The notes under the pieces: model-generated | Database searches by the model: none | Told to the model about the DNA's origin: nothing | What the model saw: only the letters and a program-made list of their open reading frames with translations | In this document: positions 1-9,354 of the stretch, in pieces | Position numbering within the stretch: the first letter of the stretch is position 1 | Layout of the letters: each line of letters begins with the position of its first letter | Made by a program: the position numbers and the translations under genes | NCBI GenBank assembly: GCA_947456805.1 | Contig: CANGTN010000006.1 | Coordinates: 1 to 64,000 of the forward strand | DNA from: Chitinophagaceae bacterium | GTDB taxonomy: Bacteria; Bacteroidota; Bacteroidia; Chitinophagales; Chitinophagaceae | DNA length: 64,000 bases | Direction of reading: 5' to 3'

Positions 1-1
1 C

Positions 2-745
2 TGGTTTGTATTACCTGCTGATTTTGGTAAACTTGTAACAAGACCATGGACTATTATTTCTTACATGTTTTCAACGTATAGCGTTTGGATGCTGATCAGC
101 AACATGCTTTGGTTATGGGCTTTCGGGTATATTTTGCAAGACCTTGCTGGTAATAAAAAAATATTACCGGTTTATTTGTATGGAGGATTTGTAGGTGCAT
201 TGGTTTTTATTGGCAGTATTCATTTAATTCCATACTTACATAAGCCGGAACTTCTTAATTCATCCTTTATTGGAGGTGGTGCTGCGGTTATGGCAATAGC
301 TGTTGCAACCTCAACACTTGCGCCGGACTACAGAATTTTTCCATTTATTAACGGAGGAATTCCATTATGGATAGTTACGGTAATTTTTGTAGCAATTGAT
401 TTTGCTAGTGTTTCAGGGAACAATGGTGCAATTGCATTGGCACATTTATCAGGTGGTGCAATTGGATATGTATTTATGAAACAATCAGCTAAAGGAAATG
501 ACTGGGGCGAATGGATGTATTCATTTGCAAACTGGTTGAATGATTTATTTCACCCTGAAAAGAAAATAAAATCGAAAAAAGAACAGCATTTTTATAAAAC
601 AGATAGACCTCCCTTTACCAAAAAACAAAATTTTACACAACAAAAGTTAGATGCTGTTCTGGATAAAATAAATACAAAAGGCTATGATATGCTTACATCA
701 GAAGAAAAAGATTTTTTAATTAATGTAAGTAAAGAAGAACTATAG
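2..745 (+). CDS. Rhomboid-like membrane protein, 5' truncated, catalytic residues apparently lost
   Basis: The reading frame is open from the window edge, so the N-terminus is missing. About five hydrophobic segments are followed by a charged cytoplasmic tail of about 80 residues. The NMLWLWAFG segment and the later AHLSGGAIGY segment match the rhomboid intramembrane serine protease fold. Active rhomboids carry HxxxN in the second helix, GxSG with the nucleophile in the fourth, and a His in the sixth. Here the His of HxxxN is Met (MLISN) and the Ser position reads GGGAA, while the last His (AHLSGG) remains. It may therefore be a non-proteolytic rhomboid relative. A tandem active copy just upstream, outside the window, is possible. 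It lies 25 bp before the first exo/endonuclease/phosphatase gene on the same strand. Confidence 0.8.
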   Translation, partial: WFVLPADFGKLVTRPWTIISYMFSTYSVWMLISNMLWLWAFGYILQDLAGNKKILPVYLYGGFVGALVFIGSIHLIPYLHKPELLNSSFIGGGAAVMAIAVATSTLAPDYRIFPFINGGIPLWIVTVIFVAIDFASVSGNNGAIALAHLSGGAIGYVFMKQSAKGNDWGEWMYSFANWLNDLFHPEKKIKSKKEQHFYKTDRPPFTKKQNFTQQKLDAVLDKINTKGYDMLTSEEKDFLINVSKEEL

Positions 746-770
746 CTGTTATGGCTGTTTATCAAAAAAA

Positions 771-1880
771 ATGAAACAAATAATTTTCATCTTAGGAAAT
801 ATTTTTGCAGTCTTGTATGGGTTATCATGTTTAACACCGTTTATTCATCCAAAATATTTTTGCGGGTTTACTTTTTTGGCTTTATTATTTCCATTTTTAT
901 TTGTCGGAATGTTGTTATGGCTGTTGATTGTTTTTGTATTCTACCGAAATAAAATTTGGATTTACATTTTGCTATTATTCTTGGGCTGTAAAAATATTTT
1001 TTCTGTTTTTTCTTTTCATTCCAAACAAACATTTACAGAAGTCAAACAAAACAATAGCATTCGTTTACTTTCTTGGAATGTAAAAGATTTTATAGATTCA
1101 CAAATTACTTCTGACACACCGGGAAATCCAAGAAGGGAAATCATCAATTTCATTAAAAATTCAAATGCAGATATTTTGTGTATTCAAGACTACAGTGAAT
1201 TTAAAGGACCTGGTCTTTATTCTTCAATGATAGATATTAAAAATGCAGGAAATTTTAGAGAACTTTATTTTAGTATAGATTTTGAGAAACAATATTTTTA
1301 TGGATTACATCAATACGGTACAACAATTTTCTCTAAGTTTCCAATTATCCATTCGGGTATTATAAGTTATAGTCCAATTAAAATGAAAGAATCATTGGCT
1401 TTTGCAGATTTGAAAATTGGCAATGATACTGTAAGGGTTTTTAATACACATCTTCAATCGATGAATTTAAATTTTGATGCTACAAAAGAAACTGCGGATG
1501 GCTTAGTAACTTATGAATTTACATTTTTAAGCACCCATCCTACAAAATGGGAACGAATAAAATATTATGATGAAAGGCATGCAAATCAGGCAGTATATAT
1601 CAAATCTGTTTTGGATACTACTAAATATTCATTTGTTTTTTGTGCAGATTTAAACAGTGTTCCGTCGAGTTACGTGTACCATACTTTACAAAAGGGATTA
1701 ACCGATGCTTTTATTGCCAAAGGTTCAGGATTAGGTCAAACATATGAAAGCATTTCACCAACACTAAGAATTGATGTAGTGTTGATGAGTAAATCATTAA
1801 TGCCTGTTCAATACAGTTCTCCACAATTACACTACTCCGATCATTTCCCAATTGTTACAGATATACAGTTGAAGCAGTAA
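771..1880 (+). CDS. Membrane-anchored endonuclease/exonuclease/phosphatase family protein (copy 1)
   Basis: This 369-residue protein has two to three N-terminal membrane segments (about residues 1-85) and then an EEP (DNase I/AP-endonuclease-like) domain. Visible motifs are SWNVKDF near 101, IQDY near 138, NTHLQS near 224, ADLNSVPSS near 291 and SDH near 355. These are the metal-binding and catalytic blocks. In most family members the second block is QE and the fourth is GDxN; here they are QD and ADLN, so metal binding may be altered. It lies 18 bp before a paralogue with canonical residues, which suggests a tandem duplication with divergence. Substrate (nucleic acid, phosphoinositide or other phosphodiester) cannot be told. 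Confidence 0.85.
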   Translation: MKQIIFILGNIFAVLYGLSCLTPFIHPKYFCGFTFLALLFPFLFVGMLLWLLIVFVFYRNKIWIYILLLFLGCKNIFSVFSFHSKQTFTEVKQNNSIRLLSWNVKDFIDSQITSDTPGNPRREIINFIKNSNADILCIQDYSEFKGPGLYSSMIDIKNAGNFRELYFSIDFEKQYFYGLHQYGTTIFSKFPIIHSGIISYSPIKMKESLAFADLKIGNDTVRVFNTHLQSMNLNFDATKETADGLVTYEFTFLSTHPTKWERIKYYDERHANQAVYIKSVLDTTKYSFVFCADLNSVPSSYVYHTLQKGLTDAFIAKGSGLGQTYESISPTLRIDVVLMSKSLMPVQYSSPQLHYSDHFPIVTDIQLKQ

Positions 1881-1898
1881 TTTTATTACATTTATAGC

Positions 1899-3023
1899 AT
1901 GGGAAAACCAATTATCAGACGTGCCTTTAAAACTGTAATGATTATTGTAAATGCAATTATCATCCTGTTTTATTTAATGGCATGTTTGTCTGGTTATCTT
2001 AACCCAAGCAATTGGTGGTTAATAAGTTTGATTGGCTTAACATTTCCGTATTTAATAATCACACTTTTGTTATTTGTAATCTTCTGGCTTATTGCAAAGC
2101 CAAAGTTAGCTTGGGTTTCATTAATAGTGCTATTAGTAGGGTGGAAACAGTTCTCTGTTTATTTTGCAACAAAAAGTACTCCACTTTTCAGCATGTCTAA
2201 ATCAAATCGTAGTATCAGGATTGTAGATTGGAACGTGCAAAGCTTTAATGGTTTAGCCAGAAGTAAATCTGCCAAAAAACTAATTCGAACCGACATCGAA
2301 AATGCTATCAATAATTATCAGCCTGATGTTGTTTGTTTACAAGAGTTTAATACCTCTGGTAACAATAGTGATGAATCAGATAACATTGCATTATTTTCTA
2401 AAAACTTTCCCTACCATTTTTTTTCAGAAGATTATCAGAGAGTAAAAGGAAAGTATAAAAGTGGTTGTATTATTTTTTCCAAAATTCCCATCATTGCCAC
2501 AGGTAAAATAAAATTTCCGGTAGCGGAAAGTTTAATTTATATAGACGTTTTAAAGGACTCTGACACTATTAGGATTTATAATACACATCTTCAATCATTC
2601 AAATTTAAAAAAGAAGATTATGATGGAATAGATAATTTGGGCAATACCAACGATGAAGCAATTGTTGCATCAAAAAATGTTGTAAAAAAAATGAAGCTGG
2701 CATTTACCCGACGTAGCAAACAAGTTGAATTGGTAAAAGAAAGTATCAATCAATCGCCCTATCCAAATATTCTTTGCGGCGATTTTAATGATGTGCCTTA
2801 CAGCTATACTTATTTTATGCTGAAAGAGAACAGAAAAGATGCATTTTTAGAAAAACAATTTGGCATCGGCAAAACCTTTATAGGCTTGGCTTACAGCCTA
2901 CGAATAGATTATATTTTACCTGATAATCATTTCAACGTTCAGCAGTTTGATTTGATAGATGAAAATCTGAGTGATCATCTGATGCTTGTATCCGATCTGG
3001 TATTAATTCCATCCGATAAATAA
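1899..3023 (+). CDS. Membrane-anchored endonuclease/exonuclease/phosphatase family protein (copy 2)
   Basis: This 374-residue paralogue of the preceding gene has the same layout: two to three hydrophobic helices within the first 95 residues, then an EEP domain. All catalytic blocks look canonical: DWNVQSF near 109, LQEF near 146, NTHLQS near 229, GDFNDVP near 293 and SDHLM near 358. The membrane helices suggest a domain displayed at the inner membrane. It is probably co-transcribed with copy 1 and the rhomboid-like gene. Exact substrate is unknown. Confidence 0.88.
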   Translation: MGKPIIRRAFKTVMIIVNAIIILFYLMACLSGYLNPSNWWLISLIGLTFPYLIITLLLFVIFWLIAKPKLAWVSLIVLLVGWKQFSVYFATKSTPLFSMSKSNRSIRIVDWNVQSFNGLARSKSAKKLIRTDIENAINNYQPDVVCLQEFNTSGNNSDESDNIALFSKNFPYHFFSEDYQRVKGKYKSGCIIFSKIPIIATGKIKFPVAESLIYIDVLKDSDTIRIYNTHLQSFKFKKEDYDGIDNLGNTNDEAIVASKNVVKKMKLAFTRRSKQVELVKESINQSPYPNILCGDFNDVPYSYTYFMLKENRKDAFLEKQFGIGKTFIGLAYSLRIDYILPDNHFNVQQFDLIDENLSDHLMLVSDLVLIPSDK

Positions 3024-3096
3024 ATTTTTTCAAAATACCAGGTTGCTTATCTTCGATACTGATGAAAAACTACATTACATATCAATATAATTGCTG

Positions 3097-3124
3097 TTGT
3101 TGATTTAGCTATGTTCTACTTTTG
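3097..3124 (+). promoter_or_regulatory. Bacteroidota-type promoter of cysS
   Basis: TTG at 3097-3099 and TACTTTTG at 3117-3124 fit the Bacteroidota consensus TTG-N17-20-TAnnTTTG. The box ends 51 bp before the cysS start. Confidence 0.6.
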
Positions 3125-3175
3125 CTGCCAAATGGCATTTTTTAGTTTTCATTTTTTATTTCAAATTATTCAATC

Positions 3176-4675
3176 ATGTCGCTTAAAGTTTATAATTCAT
3201 TAACCAGAACGAAAGAAGATTTTATTCCGTTAACTGCAGGCCATGTGGGTATGTATGTTTGTGGTCCAACAGTAAGTGGCGAAAGCCATTTAGGACATGC
3301 AAGACCTTATATTACGTTTGATATTATTCATCGTTATTTTTTATACCTAGGGTATAAAGTTCGTTACGTTCGCAATATTACTGATGCCGGACATTTTGAA
3401 GAAGAAGGAAGACAAGCCGAAGATAAAATAAGTTCAAAAGCATTATTAGAAAGATTAGAACCTATGGAATTGGTTCAAAAATATACCAATCTTTTTCATT
3501 GGGCAATGAATGAATTTAATACTATTCCACCAAGCATCGAACCTACTGCAACCGGACATATTGTAGAACAAATTGTAATGATTGAAAAAATTATTGCAGA
3601 CGGTTATGCATATGTAGTAAATGGGTCTGTGTATTTTGATGTGAACAAATACAATGATGATTTTTTACCAAAGGGATTGCCTTATGGAATGCTTAGCGGA
3701 AGAAATCTGGAAGATCAGTTAGATACAACAAGAACATTAGACAATCAGGATGAAAAAAGAAATAAAGCAGATTTTGCTTTATGGAAAAATGCACCACCCG
3801 AACACATCATGCGCTGGAAAAGCCCATGGGGCGAGGGCTTCCCAGGTTGGCATATAGAATGTAGTGCAATGGCAACAAAATATTTGGGTGGAAAATTTGA
3901 CATTCATGGAGGTGGTATGGACTTACAATTTCCTCATCACGAATGTGAAATTGCACAAAGTGCTGTATGCAACCATACTGCACCAGCTAATTACTGGCTG
4001 CACAATAATATGATTACAATTGATGGAAGAAAGATGGGCAAGAGCTACAACAACGTTATTAAATTAACGGAGTTATTCAGCGGAAGTCATGAAATTCTAG
4101 AACAGCCATATCATCCAATGACAATTCGTTTTTTCATACTTCAATCGCATTACAGAAGTACATTGGATTTTAGTAATGAAGCTTTACAAGGAAGTGAAAA
4201 AGCATTGAAAAGATTGTGGGAAGCGTATGAAAATTTACAAAAATTAGAAATAGGAAATTGGCAAGCAACAGATATTGAATTGAATGAAAAAGTAAATGCT
4301 TTGGTTGCAGATTTTGGTGTATTTATGGACGATGATTTCAGCACAGCAAGAGTAATTGCAAACATGTTTGAAATTGCTCCGATAATCAATTCTTTAAAAC
4401 ACAAACAAATACCTGTCGAAAGTATCAGCAGTGATACAATTGCTTTGCTCCAACAACAGTTTAAAGTGTATTTGGAAGATGTTTTTGGATTGAAAATTCA
4501 GCAGGAAAGCAGTAATAAGCTGGAAGGTGTTTTACAAGTATTGATTGATTTGAGAAGTAAAGCAAAAGCTAACAAAGATTTTCTTACAAGTGATACTATT
4601 CGCAAAGAATTACTCAGCTTAGGCATTCAGTTGAAAGATGAAAAAGATGGCAGTGTGAGTTACAGTTTTATTTAG
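3176..4675 (+). CDS. cysS: Cysteinyl-tRNA synthetase
   Basis: Class I aminoacyl-tRNA synthetase of 499 residues that charges tRNA-Cys. The HIGH-type signature is HLGH near residue 38, just after the zinc-ligand region YVCGPT. WHIECSAM and HHECEIAQS supply the other zinc ligands, and KMGKS near 286 is the KMSKS loop. A C-terminal DALR-like helical domain follows. Its stop overlaps the stop of the convergent glutathione peroxidase gene by 8 bp. Confidence 0.97.
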   Translation: MSLKVYNSLTRTKEDFIPLTAGHVGMYVCGPTVSGESHLGHARPYITFDIIHRYFLYLGYKVRYVRNITDAGHFEEEGRQAEDKISSKALLERLEPMELVQKYTNLFHWAMNEFNTIPPSIEPTATGHIVEQIVMIEKIIADGYAYVVNGSVYFDVNKYNDDFLPKGLPYGMLSGRNLEDQLDTTRTLDNQDEKRNKADFALWKNAPPEHIMRWKSPWGEGFPGWHIECSAMATKYLGGKFDIHGGGMDLQFPHHECEIAQSAVCNHTAPANYWLHNNMITIDGRKMGKSYNNVIKLTELFSGSHEILEQPYHPMTIRFFILQSHYRSTLDFSNEALQGSEKALKRLWEAYENLQKLEIGNWQATDIELNEKVNALVADFGVFMDDDFSTARVIANMFEIAPIINSLKHKQIPVESISSDTIALLQQQFKVYLEDVFGLKIQQESSNKLEGVLQVLIDLRSKAKANKDFLTSDTIRKELLSLGIQLKDEKDGSVSYSFI

Positions 4676-5342
4676 TTACAGCAGTCACAACTTCTTTATC
4701 CAAAGGCGAAGTGCTTGTTGCAAATACATGTGTCAAAATACCATTTTCATTCACTAAAAATTTGGTGAAATTCCATTTAGGTGGAGTATTATTCCATCCG
4801 TTTAAATTGCTGTTGGTTAGCCATTTGAACGCTTCATTTTGTGCATTATTTTTTATTACAATACTTTTTTGCATGATTGGAAAACTAACGCCATAATTTA
4901 TTTTACAGAACTCCGCAATATCAGCATCTGTACCTTTTTCCTGCTGCTTAAAATCATTGGCAGGAAAAGCAAGAATAATAAGCTTTTCCTTGTGTTGCTG
5001 GTACAATTTTTCCAACTCAGCATATTGAGCTGTAAAGCCACAATCACTTGCAGTATTGACCAACATAATTTTCTTGCCTTTGTATTGTACCAAAGAAAAA
5101 CGTTTGCCCGAATTATCTGTAACAGTTAATGCGTACAAAGATTGCGATGGAGCTGCATTATTTACATTTTCCAATACTGCATTTTTTTTATTTGCTAGAT
5201 GGCTGCCCCACATGATTACAGCATAGAAATTTTTTAAAACAGATTGCTTTAAAGTCATGTTTTTTTGTTTTAGAAAGAACAATGCAACAGCTACAGTAAG
5301 ACCGGTAATAATTACTTTTTTAATCCATTTATTTTTTAGCAT
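4668..5342 (-). CDS. Glutathione peroxidase family protein, membrane anchored
   Basis: A 224-residue thiol peroxidase with an N-terminal hydrophobic segment (about residues 8-25), so it is probably anchored in or exported across the inner membrane. The active-site block NTASDCGFTAQY carries the peroxidatic Cys near 101. The later WNFTKFLVN block supplies the Trp and Asn of the catalytic tetrad. In the middle block the usual FPCNQF reads FPANDF, so the Cys of that block, which resolves in thioredoxin-dependent members, is absent. It likely reduces peroxides with another reductant. Confidence 0.9.
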   Translation of the reverse strand: MLKNKWIKKVIITGLTVAVALFFLKQKNMTLKQSVLKNFYAVIMWGSHLANKKNAVLENVNNAAPSQSLYALTVTDNSGKRFSLVQYKGKKIMLVNTASDCGFTAQYAELEKLYQQHKEKLIILAFPANDFKQQEKGTDADIAEFCKINYGVSFPIMQKSIVIKNNAQNEAFKWLTNSNLNGWNNTPPKWNFTKFLVNENGILTHVFATSTSPLDKEVVTAVTK

Positions 5343-5382
5343 AGCGCTGTATTCGTTGTTACTTAAAATGTAAAAATATTCA

Positions 5383-6738
5383 TTAACGTAACAACAGTTT
5401 TATCCACTTTAATTTGTTTTTGAAAGGAGGATATTTTATTGCAGGATCCATCCATGTGGGTGTTTTCATTACCGGCTTGGCATGCGTAAATGTGTAAAAA
5501 CTTTGTTTGCCATGATAACTACCAATGCCACTATTTCCAATGCCTCCAAAGTGTAAATTGTCATTTGCAAAATGATAAACAGTATTGTTAATGCAACCTC
5601 CGCCAAATGGAATTGTTTGCAACCAGTTCTCTTCTTTTTCAATTGAAGAAGTAAAAACATAAAACGATAACGGGTTGGGATTTTTGTTAATTAACTCAAC
5701 AGCTTCGGCTTTTGTATTGAAGGTAAAAACAGGTAAAACCGGACCAAAAATTTCTTCCATCATAACAGCACTATTGATATTTACATTGTCTAAAATTGTA
5801 GGTTCAATAAACAAACTTTCTTTGTTGTATTTACCACCATATATAATAGTTCCCTGCTGTAAATAACTTACTAATGTTTCAAATCTTTTTGTATTGATGA
5901 TTCTTCCGTAGTCTTCGCTTGTTGCAGCTTCATTTGTATAAAACGTTGCAATACTTTCTTTTAAAAAATCTAAAAACCGATCTTTTACCGATTCATGAAT
6001 CAATAAATAATCAGGTGCAATACATGTTTGACCTGCGTTTAAAAATTTACCAATAGCAATTCTTTTTGCAGCAACTTTAAGGTTGGCATCGGCTTCAATG
6101 ACACATGGACTTTTACCGCCAAGTTCCAACGTTACAGGCACCAAATCTTTTGCTGCCAATTGATACACGGCTTTCCCTACAGCAATACTGCCCGTGAAAA
6201 AAACATGATCAAACCTAAATTCATTCATCAGTTCTGGCACAACGACTGCACCATCACCTGTTACCACTCGAATATAGTTTGTATCAAAAATTTCATGAAT
6301 AATTTTTTCTGTTATGGCAGTTGTCGCCGGTGTATATTCACTTGGTTTTAACACTACACAATTGCCACCTGCAATAGCACCTGCGAGTGTTGTAAATAAT
6401 AATTGAAAAGGATAATTCCACGGAGAAATAATTAATACAACACCTAGCGGGTCGTAATATATTTTACTCTTGCTTGGTAAATTCATCAAATTGGTAGCAA
6501 CTGATTTTGGCTGCATCCATTTTTTTAAATCTTTCAGCATCAAACGAATCTCGGTTAATACCATACCCGTTTCTGTAATATACGCTTCGGCTTTGCTTTT
6601 GCCCAAATCCTGGTACAGTGCTTCGCTAATTTCAGATTCATATTTTTTGATGGTGCTCTGTAAAAGTGACAATTGTTGTTTTCTGAACTCATAACTTTTG
6701 GTTGCACCTGAGTTAAAATAATTTTTGATGGCTTGCAT
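5383..6738 (-). CDS. Aldehyde dehydrogenase, ALDH3-like
   Basis: NAD(P)-dependent oxidation of aldehydes to acids. The 451-residue length is typical of the short ALDH3 class. Visible are PWNYPFQL (substrate/cofactor region), FTGSIAVGK (Rossmann loop), LELGGKSP (general-base Glu) and GQTCIAPDY with the catalytic Cys. The terminal IGSYHGKQSFYTFTH block is typical of ALDH3. No membrane anchor is evident. A TAACTTTG box at 6751-6744 on the minus strand lies only about 6 nt from the ATG, so the mRNA may be almost leaderless. Confidence 0.93.
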   Translation of the reverse strand: MQAIKNYFNSGATKSYEFRKQQLSLLQSTIKKYESEISEALYQDLGKSKAEAYITETGMVLTEIRLMLKDLKKWMQPKSVATNLMNLPSKSKIYYDPLGVVLIISPWNYPFQLLFTTLAGAIAGGNCVVLKPSEYTPATTAITEKIIHEIFDTNYIRVVTGDGAVVVPELMNEFRFDHVFFTGSIAVGKAVYQLAAKDLVPVTLELGGKSPCVIEADANLKVAAKRIAIGKFLNAGQTCIAPDYLLIHESVKDRFLDFLKESIATFYTNEAATSEDYGRIINTKRFETLVSYLQQGTIIYGGKYNKESLFIEPTILDNVNINSAVMMEEIFGPVLPVFTFNTKAEAVELINKNPNPLSFYVFTSSIEKEENWLQTIPFGGGCINNTVYHFANDNLHFGGIGNSGIGSYHGKQSFYTFTHAKPVMKTPTWMDPAIKYPPFKNKLKWIKLLLR

Positions 6739-6855
6739 AATTTCAAAGTTAATATCGAATTATTTTTTGTAAGAATTTATTTCAGAAAAATCTAACAACT
6801 TATAAAAAATTACTTCAAATCGGTATTTTTTTTGTTACCTGATTTTTCTCAAAAA

Positions 6856-8709
6856 TCACCCCATCAAACTTCCCGCACACAAGCACCACCAATCTAAATT
6901 ATTTCCTGCATGTGCTGAAATTGCTTGCAGAGGTTGAGTTAAAATTTCTTTTTTCAAAATGCCGTTTGCTACTAGTTTTTGTTTTGCTGCTTGAGTAAAG
7001 GCTAATGCTTCCGCGTATTGCATCCATTGTGCTTGCGGTGGCTCAAAACCAATTTTATCTGTTCGCCAAACAATGGATGAAGGCAATACATTGTTCATGC
7101 TCAATCGCAATAAATGTTTCCTAAAGCCATTTTGTATTTTCATTGAGGCAGGCAGAGAAAAAATAAATGTTATCAGTTCATGACTTAAAAATGGTAGCCT
7201 TACTTCTCTTCCATGAGCCATACTATTTCTATCTGCATAACGCAATAAATCTTCTAAGCCCAATTGCATGGTATCAAAATATAAAATATCATTCAGCTTT
7301 TCTACAGTGGGTTTATAGATTGTTTTTTTATCAGAAAAAACCTCAATAAAATCTCTTTGTAAGAAGGGATGATGTTGCTGCTTTTGCCAAACACTTTTTT
7401 CTAATTGCTTGCTGGATATAGCTGGCAATAATGCTGCTGCATAATTTTTAATTCCCCACGGAACATTTGCTCCATGTTGGTTGGTTTGCTTTATTTCAGA
7501 ACGAAGTGTTGTAAACTTTTTTTCAGCAATTAATTCTTGCCAGTACCAATGATAATATTTTGCATACCCTGCTAATGTTTCATCTGCTCCTTGTCCATCT
7601 AATAAAACTGTTACCCCATGCTGCTTTGCCAATTCGTACACTTTGTATTGGGCATAAATACTGCTTGATTGAAATGGCTCTTCCTGATGGTACAATAACT
7701 TCTCAAAATCATCAATAAAATCAATCGCTGTAGGCGAAGTTGTTACATTTTCAATACCAAATTTTGCTGCTACTTCGCGAATGTATTTTGATTCGTCTTT
7801 TTCAAAACCCGGAAAAGTGGTAGAGAAAGTTTTGAGTTCTGAATTTGAATTATTTAGTTTTGAAATAATCGCTACAATGCTTGAACTGTCTAATCCTCCG
7901 CTTAATGAAGTGCCAACAGATATATCACTTCTTAATCTTCTGCTAACAGATTGTTGTAATAGTTCCACAAACTTTTCTTGTATTTCATGAATGTTTGTTA
8001 AAGCTGTTTTTGATTCTTTATCAATATCCCAATACCTTTCTACACTTAGTTTTTTTGTAGTGGGTGAATAATATAAATATGATGCTACCGGTAATTTTAA
8101 AATATTGTTATAAAATGTAGTTTCTCCAGATGTTGGATTACTTACAAAACCATGTGATAAATAATTTAATAGTTGGGTATTATTGATAGACTTGTCAATA
8201 CCATTTGCCCATAACGCTTTCATTTCACTGGCAAAAACAAATTGTTCATTATCAATAAAATAATAAAATGGTTTTTCACCAAAACGATCTCTTGCTGCGA
8301 ATAATTGATGTGTTTGATTGTCCCAAATAGCAAACGCAAACATACCGTCAAAGTATTGTAAACATTGATGTTGATAATAATCGTATGCTGCTAGTATTAC
8401 TTCTGTATCAGATGCTGATTTAAACTTGTACCCTTGTTGTTGTAAGGTTATCTTAAGTTCTAAGTAATTATAAATTTCACCATTATACGTGATTGTGTAA
8501 CGACCTAAATAATGCATAGGTTGTGCTGCATCATTGCTTAAGTCAATTACAGATAATCTTCTGTGTGCAAAGCCAACTTGTTGTTGTTCATTGATAAAAA
8601 ATCCTTCTCCATCCGGACCACGATGTTGCAATGCATTTGCCATCAGCTGCAACTTGTATTGTTGTACTAATGACGGGTTATTGGAAACAATGCCTGCAAT
8701 GCCGCACAT
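6856..8709 (-). CDS. asnB: Asparagine synthase (glutamine-hydrolysing)
   Basis: The 617-residue protein starts MCGIAGIV, placing the class II glutaminase Cys at position 2 after Met removal; this fixes the start. The N-terminal Ntn amidotransferase domain (to about residue 200, with QHRGPDG and NGEIYNY) is followed by the ATP-pyrophosphatase synthetase domain with SLSGGLDSSS. It makes asparagine from aspartate, ATP and glutamine. Family members in exopolysaccharide clusters can amidate other substrates, and a GT2/polysaccharide deacetylase operon lies 1.6 kb away, so an envelope role cannot be excluded. Confidence 0.92.
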   Translation of the reverse strand: MCGIAGIVSNNPSLVQQYKLQLMANALQHRGPDGEGFFINEQQQVGFAHRRLSVIDLSNDAAQPMHYLGRYTITYNGEIYNYLELKITLQQQGYKFKSASDTEVILAAYDYYQHQCLQYFDGMFAFAIWDNQTHQLFAARDRFGEKPFYYFIDNEQFVFASEMKALWANGIDKSINNTQLLNYLSHGFVSNPTSGETTFYNNILKLPVASYLYYSPTTKKLSVERYWDIDKESKTALTNIHEIQEKFVELLQQSVSRRLRSDISVGTSLSGGLDSSSIVAIISKLNNSNSELKTFSTTFPGFEKDESKYIREVAAKFGIENVTTSPTAIDFIDDFEKLLYHQEEPFQSSSIYAQYKVYELAKQHGVTVLLDGQGADETLAGYAKYYHWYWQELIAEKKFTTLRSEIKQTNQHGANVPWGIKNYAAALLPAISSKQLEKSVWQKQQHHPFLQRDFIEVFSDKKTIYKPTVEKLNDILYFDTMQLGLEDLLRYADRNSMAHGREVRLPFLSHELITFIFSLPASMKIQNGFRKHLLRLSMNNVLPSSIVWRTDKIGFEPPQAQWMQYAEALAFTQAAKQKLVANGILKKEILTQPLQAISAHAGNNLDWWCLCAGSLMG

Positions 8710-8758
8710 GTTTTTGTTTTAGGATTTTTAAAATCGAAGAAGTTACATCTTATCTGTC

Positions 8759-9322
8759 TTACAAGCCAATTGGCAATGTTGCTTTTACATCATCCCATAA
8801 TATCAGCAAGTTTGCTCCTGTTTTTGTTTCTTCAAAATACAATGTCAGTGATTCAATTGTTTCAGTATTTTTTTCAATTGCAATATCTGTACGCAACAAG
8901 TCTTTTTTACTGTCGTAAATAAAACTGCCCCAGGCAAAATTGTCTTTGTTTAAAATGATGGTCCATTTGTTCGCTTGAGGAATACAATACAAGGTATATC
9001 TGCCTTTGAGAACTGGTTTTCCTGCAATTTTTATATTTTTAAAAAACTCAATTTCTGTTGCTTCATTAGCACCCATACGCCACACTTCATTGTATTTGAT
9101 GATGCCATCAAAAATGACACGATTACTTTTTTGCGGACGACCATAAATGATTCTCGCAGTTAATGAAATATCTTTCATTTTCCCATTCATTTTTAATAAT
9201 GGAAAATCTTTTGGCCAATAGCTCATATCCATTGGACTTTTATCTAGTTCAGTTGGCTTTTGTTGTGCAATAATTATAGTGCAAAATAAAATGGCGTAAG
9301 AAAATAAAATGATTTTTTTCAT
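8759..9322 (-). CDS. DUF2911 domain secreted protein
   Basis: 187 residues with an N-terminal signal peptide ending near AQQKP. The core, with LTARIIYGRP, GANEATEIEF, GKYTLY-like and WGSFIYD segments, matches DUF2911, a family common in Bacteroidota and of unknown function. It ends 49 bp upstream of the asnB start on the same strand. Confidence 0.85.
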   Translation of the reverse strand: MKKIILFSYAILFCTIIIAQQKPTELDKSPMDMSYWPKDFPLLKMNGKMKDISLTARIIYGRPQKSNRVIFDGIIKYNEVWRMGANEATEIEFFKNIKIAGKPVLKGRYTLYCIPQANKWTIILNKDNFAWGSFIYDSKKDLLRTDIAIEKNTETIESLTLYFEETKTGANLLILWDDVKATLPIGL

Positions 9323-9354
9323 ATCATGATTTGTGTATGCGAATATAATCTGTG

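Noticed and set aside
7167-8918. Several 60-95-codon plus-strand frames inside asnB and DUF2911
   Set aside because: They are shadows of the real minus-strand genes.
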